From positions 1 through 64,000 of the forward strand of contig DASXAO010000033.1 of NCBI GenBank assembly GCA_036406675.1: DNA of 64,000 nt, in the 5' to 3' direction. Position 1 is the stretch's first letter, and each line of letters starts with the position of its first letter. A model generated the notes under the pieces. The model did no database searches. It was given only the letters and a program-made list of their open reading frames with translations, and was not told the origin of the DNA. Position numbers and translations under genes: made by a program. This stretch comes from SCGC-AG-212-J23 sp036406675. Lineage in GTDB: Bacteria > Pseudomonadota > Gammaproteobacteria > Burkholderiales > SG8-39. Of the stretch, positions 59,765 through 64,000 are shown piece after piece.

Positions 59765-60222
59765 GCCTGCATTTCCTTCGCTGCCCGAAGCACGGCGCGG
59801 ACCACGCGGTTGTGCGCGCCGCAGCGGCACAGATTTCGATCCAGCGCGTCGCGAACCTCTTTTTCCGAGGGATTCTTGTTGCTGGAAAGAAATGCCGCGG
59901 CGGCGACAGCGATGCCGCTGATGCAGTAGCCGCACTGAGCGGCCTGCTCGGCGAGCAGCGCCTTCTGCACCGGATGAAGCTCGCCACCCTTCGCGAGCCC
60001 CTCGACGGTGGTGACCTTCTTGCCGGCTACCGACCAAAGCGGGGTATCGCACGAGGGCAGCGCCTTGCCTTCGACGATCACGAAGCACGCGCCGCACTGC
60101 CCGGTGCCGCAGCCGAAGCGGCTGCCGACGAGGCCGAGGTCGTTGCGCAACACATAAAGGAGCGGCGTGTCCGGCCCCGCCGACACACTGCGCCGCTGCC
60201 CGTTGACTTCCAGTTCCGTCAT
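59761..60222 (-). CDS. [2Fe-2S] small subunit of molybdenum hydroxylase
   Basis: A 153-residue iron-sulfur subunit. The plant-type cluster Cys residues are in FGCGTGQCGACFV and PSCDTP; the second cluster site is AAQCGYCISG with NLCRCGAHNR. It feeds electrons from the Mo centre to an outside acceptor. ATG at 60222 overlaps the ThDP gene stop; its own stop overlaps the large subunit start. Normal family length. Confidence 0.93.
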   Translation of the reverse strand: MTELEVNGQRRSVSAGPDTPLLYVLRNDLGLVGSRFGCGTGQCGACFVIVEGKALPSCDTPLWSVAGKKVTTVEGLAKGGELHPVQKALLAEQAAQCGYCISGIAVAAAAFLSSNKNPSEKEVRDALDRNLCRCGAHNRVVRAVLRAAKEMQA

Positions 60223-61859
60223 CCCAGCACCATGTGGATCAGCGCGAGCCGCTTTTGTGCCTGCTCCAGCCCGCGCTCGAGGGCCGCGGCCACGTCGCGA
60301 GGCGAGGTCACCTTCTCCCCGTAGCCGCCGTAAGCTTCGGCGAGCTTCGCATATTCCGGCCGCGGCGTGATGGCCGTGCCTGCGAACCTGCCGCTCCGGG
60401 TCGCCGACCCCTGCGGGAAGTAGCTCACGACGTCGGTCTTCTGCGAGAGATAGCCCGCGTTGTCGAACAGCACCACCGCGATCGGGAGTTCCAGCTCCTG
60501 GCTCGCGCCGAAGCAGGCGGGGACCGGGTTGTAGTGAAACGCGCCGTCGCCGATGGTGACGATCACCGGCCGGCCGGGCTGGGCATGCTTTACCCCGAGA
60601 GCGACGGAGAGGCCCATCCCCAGGCCGCCGAAGCTCGCCTCGTAGAAGCCGCCGGGCGCGAGCTTGGTCAGCCGCTGCACCAGCTCGAGGCGATGCGTGA
60701 TGGTTTCGTCGACCACCACTGCGTCGCACTCGATCGCTTCGTTCAGCCGTTCGGCGATCCACGCGTTGTTCATGCCCTCCGTTGCCCGCGGCAAATCCGC
60801 ACGACGCGGAATCGGGCTCTGACCCCGATTCGCCTGTTTTCCGAGGAGACCGCAAAGACCCTCGAGGCTCCTGCGGAGATCCCCAGGGACCACCATGTCC
60901 GCGCGCACGCCCCAGTACGGCAGGTTGGAGCGAAGCGGATCCTCGCCCAGGACGAAAACCTTCGTGCCCGGCTTGGGCAGCGCGGAGGGCGGGTGCCACG
61001 GCATGACGCATTCGGCGAGCAGCACCGCATCGGCCTCGTCGACGAGGGACTTCATGTTGTCCACGGCGATGCCGGCGTAGAGCGGGTGGTCGCGCGGAAA
61101 GTTGACGTAGTAGGGCTGCCAGGCTTCGGCCACCGGTGCCCCGAGCGTCTCGGCGAGCGCGACCAGCGCGCCGACCGTCGCCGAATCGCGTCCCGCTTCC
61201 TCGGTGACGATCAGCGGACGCTTCGCCTCCGACAGCTGCCTGGCGAGCTTGTCGAGCGCCGAAGGATCGGCCGCGGCGGGCGCGGGCAGCGCCGGAGCCG
61301 CGGGCAGCCCATGCGCGTACGTTTCCACCAGGCATTCGATCGGCACGGAGAGGAACACCGGGCCGCGCGGCGGGCTCATCGCGAGCTGGCAGGCACGCTG
61401 CACCGTCTGCGCGAGGAGCAGGCTGGAATTGAGGCCGAGGCTCCATTTGACGCTCGGCTCGGCGAGGCGCGCCGGGCCGCCGACGTCGGTGAGCAGGCGC
61501 AGCCATTGCCTTCCGGCCTTGAACGAAGGCGACTCGGAGTAGGTCGCGGATTCGCCCGCCATCACCACCATCGGCACGCGCTCGTGCTTGGCGATGCGCA
61601 ATGCCATCGTGGCGTGCAGCGTGCCCACCGTGGTGTGCAGCACTACCGCGGGCAGCTTCCCGGTGGCCTTCGAATAGCCGCTCGCCATCGCGACCGCGGT
61701 CTCCTCGTGGCGCACCGAGACGTACTGCGGGAACTCCCCGGGGGCGTGCGGCCGCGCGAGGGCCTCCCACAGCGCAGCCCAGTCCGACCCCGGCGAGGCG
61801 AAGATGCGCTCCACGCCCATGGCGCCGAGCGCCCTGAGGATCGCCTCGGCGCCGATCAT
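60219..61859 (-). CDS. thiamine-diphosphate-dependent enzyme (benzoylformate-decarboxylase-like)
   Basis: A 546-residue ThDP enzyme. SVRHEETAVAMASGYSKATG carries the catalytic Glu; the C-terminal motif IGDGAFHYNPVPACFGASQ and VLFDNAGY binds the cofactor (GDG to N). The overall pattern is like benzoylformate decarboxylase and phenylglyoxylate-type enzymes rather than acetolactate synthase. Codons in the middle (residues NRGQSPIP) come from an inserted palindromic repeat at 60809-60831, located in the linker between the central and C-terminal domains. It overlaps the iron-sulfur subunit by four bases and follows the TctC gene by seven. Confidence 0.88.
   Translation of the reverse strand: MIGAEAILRALGAMGVERIFASPGSDWAALWEALARPHAPGEFPQYVSVRHEETAVAMASGYSKATGKLPAVVLHTTVGTLHATMALRIAKHERVPMVVMAGESATYSESPSFKAGRQWLRLLTDVGGPARLAEPSVKWSLGLNSSLLLAQTVQRACQLAMSPPRGPVFLSVPIECLVETYAHGLPAAPALPAPAAADPSALDKLARQLSEAKRPLIVTEEAGRDSATVGALVALAETLGAPVAEAWQPYYVNFPRDHPLYAGIAVDNMKSLVDEADAVLLAECVMPWHPPSALPKPGTKVFVLGEDPLRSNLPYWGVRADMVVPGDLRRSLEGLCGLLGKQANRGQSPIPRRADLPRATEGMNNAWIAERLNEAIECDAVVVDETITHRLELVQRLTKLAPGGFYEASFGGLGMGLSVALGVKHAQPGRPVIVTIGDGAFHYNPVPACFGASQELELPIAVVLFDNAGYLSQKTDVVSYFPQGSATRSGRFAGTAITPRPEYAKLAEAYGGYGEKVTSPRDVAAALERGLEQAQKRLALIHMVLG
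60809..60831. repeat. GGGGTCAGAG palindrome inside a coding sequence
   Basis: GAATCGGG (60809-60816), spacer CTCTGAC, CCCGATTC (60824-60831). Read on the minus strand it is GAATCGGGGTCAGAGCCCGATTC, the same core as the intergenic copy at 16382-16410. It keeps the ThDP enzyme frame open and encodes NRGQSPIP. Confidence 0.8.
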
Positions 61860-61866
61860 GGGCAGG

Positions 61867-62817
61867 TCATTTGATGCCGAGCTCGGGAATGAGCTTGGCG
61901 TAGCGCTCGTACTCGCTCTTCACGTAAGCCGCGAACTGAACCGGGGTCATCGGGTCGGCGAGCTCCACCGCGAGCGCCTTGAAGCGCTCGAGCACCTGCG
62001 GCTCCTGCATCAGGCGGGTGACCTCGCGGTTCAACCGCTCGATCGCCTCGCGCGGCGCGCCCGAGGTGGCGTAGAAGGCGAAGTGCGGCCCGCCGTCGAC
62101 GCCGTGGATGCCGTTCTCCTCGAGCGTCGGCACGTCCGGGAAATCGGGATGGCGCGTCGGACCTGCCACCGCGATCATGCGCAGCTTGCCGGCCTTGGCC
62201 TGCGCGAGGCCGACGCCCGGGTCGAAGGTCAGGTCAATCACCCCGCCCAGCAGATCCTTCAGCGCGGGGCCCGCGCCTTTGTAGGGAATGTGGTTCATCT
62301 TCACCTTCGCCTCGCGGTCGAACACTTCGGTCGCGATGTGCGGCGAGGTGCCGTTGCCGGGCGAGCCGTAGTTGAGCTTGCCGGAATTCGCGCGCGCGTA
62401 CGCGAGAAATTCCTTGAAGTTCGAGACCGGCACCTTCGGATGCGTGAGCACGTACAGCGACACCCGCCCCGTGGGAACGACGGGCGTGAGGATCTTGGTC
62501 GGGTCGAGATCCGCGCGGTTCACGATGTGCGGCGCGATCATCATCGCCGAGCCGGGCGAATAGAGCATGGTGTAGCCGTCGGGTTCGGCACGACCTACCG
62601 CCTCGAATCCGATATAGCCGTCGCCGCCCGCGCGGTTCTCGACCACGAAAGGCTGCCCGAGCGTTTCCGTCAGGCGCGCGCCGAGCACGCGCGCCGTCAC
62701 GTCGGCGACGCCGCCCGGCGCGACGTTGACGATCACCCGCACGGGCCGGGTCGGCCAGGATTGACCAAACAGTGAGGTCGCGAAAGCGAGACCCAGCGCG
62801 GCAAGAAAAATCTTCAT
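61867..62817 (-). CDS. Bug/TctC-family periplasmic binding protein
   Basis: A 316-residue receptor with signal MKIFLAALGLAFATSLFGQ. The ligand loop reads VNVAPGGVADVTAR; FVVENRAGGDGYIGFEAVGR and HIPYKGAGPALKDLLGGVIDL are landmarks. It lies between the hydrolase and the ThDP enzyme in the leftward operon with the molybdenum hydroxylase. An aromatic keto-acid or N-heterocyclic carboxylate would suit that context, but this is inference. The 71 bases upstream (62818-62888) contain no recognised signal. Confidence 0.9.
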   Translation of the reverse strand: MKIFLAALGLAFATSLFGQSWPTRPVRVIVNVAPGGVADVTARVLGARLTETLGQPFVVENRAGGDGYIGFEAVGRAEPDGYTMLYSPGSAMMIAPHIVNRADLDPTKILTPVVPTGRVSLYVLTHPKVPVSNFKEFLAYARANSGKLNYGSPGNGTSPHIATEVFDREAKVKMNHIPYKGAGPALKDLLGGVIDLTFDPGVGLAQAKAGKLRMIAVAGPTRHPDFPDVPTLEENGIHGVDGGPHFAFYATSGAPREAIERLNREVTRLMQEPQVLERFKALAVELADPMTPVQFAAYVKSEYERYAKLIPELGIK

Positions 62818-62888
62818 AAGAACCCTACTCCACCTCGATGTTCGCGTCCTGGATGACGCTGCCGCGGCCGGTCGGTCGCATCTTGCTG

Positions 62889-63686
62889 CTAGATCAGCCG
62901 CTTGAGGAAGTCGCCGACTTCCCTGTTGAAGCCCGCGGGATTCTGGATGTTCGCGATGTGCGCCGCCTTGGGCACCGAGCGGTGCTGCGCGCGCGGCACT
63001 TTCTTCGCGAGCTCGGCCATGAGCGCGGGCGGGCCGCCCATCTTGTCTTCCGCGCCGGAGAGATAGAGCGTGGGCGCCTTGATCTGCGGCAGCTTGTCCT
63101 CGAGGTTGAGACCGAGGAATGCCGCGGTGACGCCGAGGTAGCCGAGCGTGGTGGTGGCGCGGATCATGTTGCGCACGTCCTGCAGCACCTTGGGGTTCGC
63201 CGCCTTGAACTCGTCGGAGAACCAGCGCTGCACGGTCGGCTCGACGATGACTTCGACGCCTTCGTTCGCCACCGCTTCGCGCAGCTTGTGCCACATCTCG
63301 GCGAACTCCGGCACCATCTTCGCGCGGCAGCAGCACGGCAGGAGCGCGTGAACCCGCTGCGGATGCTCGATTGCGAAGGCCTGGACGATGGCGCCGCCCA
63401 GCCCCAGACCGACGAGGTGGGTCTTCTGGATGTTGAGCTCGCCCAGCAGCCCGGCGAGGTCGCGCACCAGGAGCTCCATGCTGTAGTCGCCCTCGGTGGC
63501 GAGCGAGTCGCCATGGCCGCGCAGGTCGTAGCGCAGCGTGCGGTACTCCTTGCCCAGCGCCTCGACCTGCGCGTCCCACATCGTGAGGTCGTTGGCGATG
63601 CCGGTGACGAAGGTGATGTAAGGCGCGCCCTCTTTCCCGTCGAAGCGGTATTCGATCTTGATGCCGTTGGTGTCGACCTGCGGCAT
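62889..63686 (-). CDS. alpha/beta hydrolase fold protein with the serine nucleophile replaced by Gly
   Basis: A 265-residue protein clearly related to 3-oxoadipate enol-lactonases and similar hydrolases (LRYDLRGHGDSLATEG, YLSGAEDKMGGPPALM, KAAHIANIQNP). At the nucleophile elbow, where the family has G-x-S-x-G, it reads V-G-L-G-L-G-G: residue 95 is Gly (GGG codon). The acid Asp and the His of AAHIANI are still present. Either the protein is catalytically dead, uses another mechanism, or belongs to the small group of cofactor-free alpha/beta-fold enzymes. It is cotranscribed with two TctC genes and the ThDP operon. Confidence 0.82.
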   Translation of the reverse strand: MPQVDTNGIKIEYRFDGKEGAPYITFVTGIANDLTMWDAQVEALGKEYRTLRYDLRGHGDSLATEGDYSMELLVRDLAGLLGELNIQKTHLVGLGLGGAIVQAFAIEHPQRVHALLPCCCRAKMVPEFAEMWHKLREAVANEGVEVIVEPTVQRWFSDEFKAANPKVLQDVRNMIRATTTLGYLGVTAAFLGLNLEDKLPQIKAPTLYLSGAEDKMGGPPALMAELAKKVPRAQHRSVPKAAHIANIQNPAGFNREVGDFLKRLI

Positions 63687-63704
63687 GCGGGCCTCTCCTT
63701 CGCG

Positions 63705-64000
63705 CTATTCCGGCGTAACTCCGGCGAGGCGCACCTGCTCGGCGTAGGCGCGCAGCTCGGCGCCGACGAACTTCTTGAACTCGGCGGGCGTATCGGCCAC
63801 CGGCTCCACCCCGAGGCTGGCGAGCCTCTCGCGCACGCCCGGGTTCTGCATCGCCGTGCGCACTTCCCGGTAGAGCTTGTCGACGATGTCCATCGGCGTA
63901 TTGGCGGGGGCGAACATCGCGAACCAGCCGCCGTCGTGCCGGTACTGCGGCAGCCCGGACTCGGCGGTGGTCGGCACCTCGGGCGCCGCGGGATGACGAT
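63705..64000 (-). CDS. Bug/TctC-family periplasmic binding protein (partial)
   Basis: The last 98 or so residues of a TctC-like receptor; the frame remains open to the right edge, so the N-terminus and signal peptide are outside the window. APEVPTTAESGLPQYRHDGG, WFAMFAPANTPMDIVDKLYR and ASLGVEPVADTPAEFKKFVG are the family's C-terminal blocks. Its stop is 18 bases before the hydrolase start, so it is probably the first visible gene of that leftward operon, which then holds two receptors of the same family. Confidence 0.88.
   Translation of the reverse strand, partial: RHPAAPEVPTTAESGLPQYRHDGGWFAMFAPANTPMDIVDKLYREVRTAMQNPGVRERLASLGVEPVADTPAEFKKFVGAELRAYAEQVRLAGVTPE

Noticed and set aside
62825..62881. 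18-codon open frame MRPTGRGSVIQDANIEVE on the minus strand
   Set aside because: Too short, no matching context or family; the gap is only 71 bases and it could be a chance frame or a gene remnant.

Overview
The window is one gene-dense, high-GC stretch (roughly two-thirds G+C by eye) from a betaproteobacterium, most likely Burkholderiales or a close uncultured relative. The main reasons are six orphan Bug/TctC-type periplasmic binding proteins scattered next to catabolic operons, the mix of aromatic and CoA-thioester catabolism, a cbb3 oxidase locus, and REP-like palindromes of the GGGGTCAGAG and GGGACAGACCACG types. No rRNA, tRNA, CRISPR array, integrase or transposase was seen, and no gene-free stretch exceeds 300 bases.

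Left part (1-7.2 kb): the end of a GntR/FCD regulator, a lipoprotein alpha/beta hydrolase, a complete DctPQM TRAP transporter followed by a GMC flavoprotein oxidoreductase, then a small membrane protein and a cupin/JmjC-like oxygenase on the other strand. From 7.2 to 16.4 kb lies a nitrogen and carbamoyl catabolism block: a TctC protein, an NCS2 xanthine/uracil-type permease and allophanate hydrolase leftward; FdrA, a DUF1116 (YlbE-like) protein, carbamate kinase and a D-2-hydroxyacid dehydrogenase rightward. FdrA, DUF1116 and carbamate kinase match the oxamate carbamoyltransferase/carbamate kinase module of allantoin catabolism, but the third subunit (DUF2877, YlbF/AllH) is absent.

Middle part (16.4-37.7 kb): a TauD-like dioxygenase, a TctC protein, a ThDP enzyme and a divergent pyrophosphatase-like protein. 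Then comes a tightly coupled leftward operon (27.15 to 20.5 kb): intradiol dioxygenase beta and alpha, MarR regulator, nitronate monooxygenase-like protein, enoyl-CoA hydratase, CaiB/BaiF CoA-transferase, second enoyl-CoA hydratase and acyl-CoA ligase. It is divergent from an HMG-CoA-lyase-like gene, a small unknown, dienelactone hydrolase and an enolase-superfamily enzyme, and the shared 41-bp promoter gap carries inverted repeats. A DUF349 protein, an ABC-F ATPase, a TctC protein, a VOC protein and an MFS exporter follow.

Right part (37.7-64 kb): a ToxR-like winged-helix/TPR regulator divergent from a secreted TPR protein; a hybrid histidine kinase with a KaiC-like double ATPase; a protocatechuate 4,5-cleavage cluster (LigA-, LigB- and LigI-like proteins plus a DUF1932 dehydrogenase, a SnoaL-like protein, a Pht5-like protein and a TctC); a ccoNOQP-ccoI-ccoS cytochrome cbb3 oxidase operon with a TauE/SafE-like membrane protein; and a leftward operon of luciferase-like monooxygenase, two-subunit molybdenum hydroxylase, ThDP enzyme, TctC, an alpha/beta hydrolase lacking its serine nucleophile, and a truncated TctC.

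The most unusual layer is the repeats. At least seven copies of two palindromic repeat families sit at gene ends: several supply or abut stop codons of convergent genes, one contains a start codon, and one lies in frame inside a ThDP enzyme gene.
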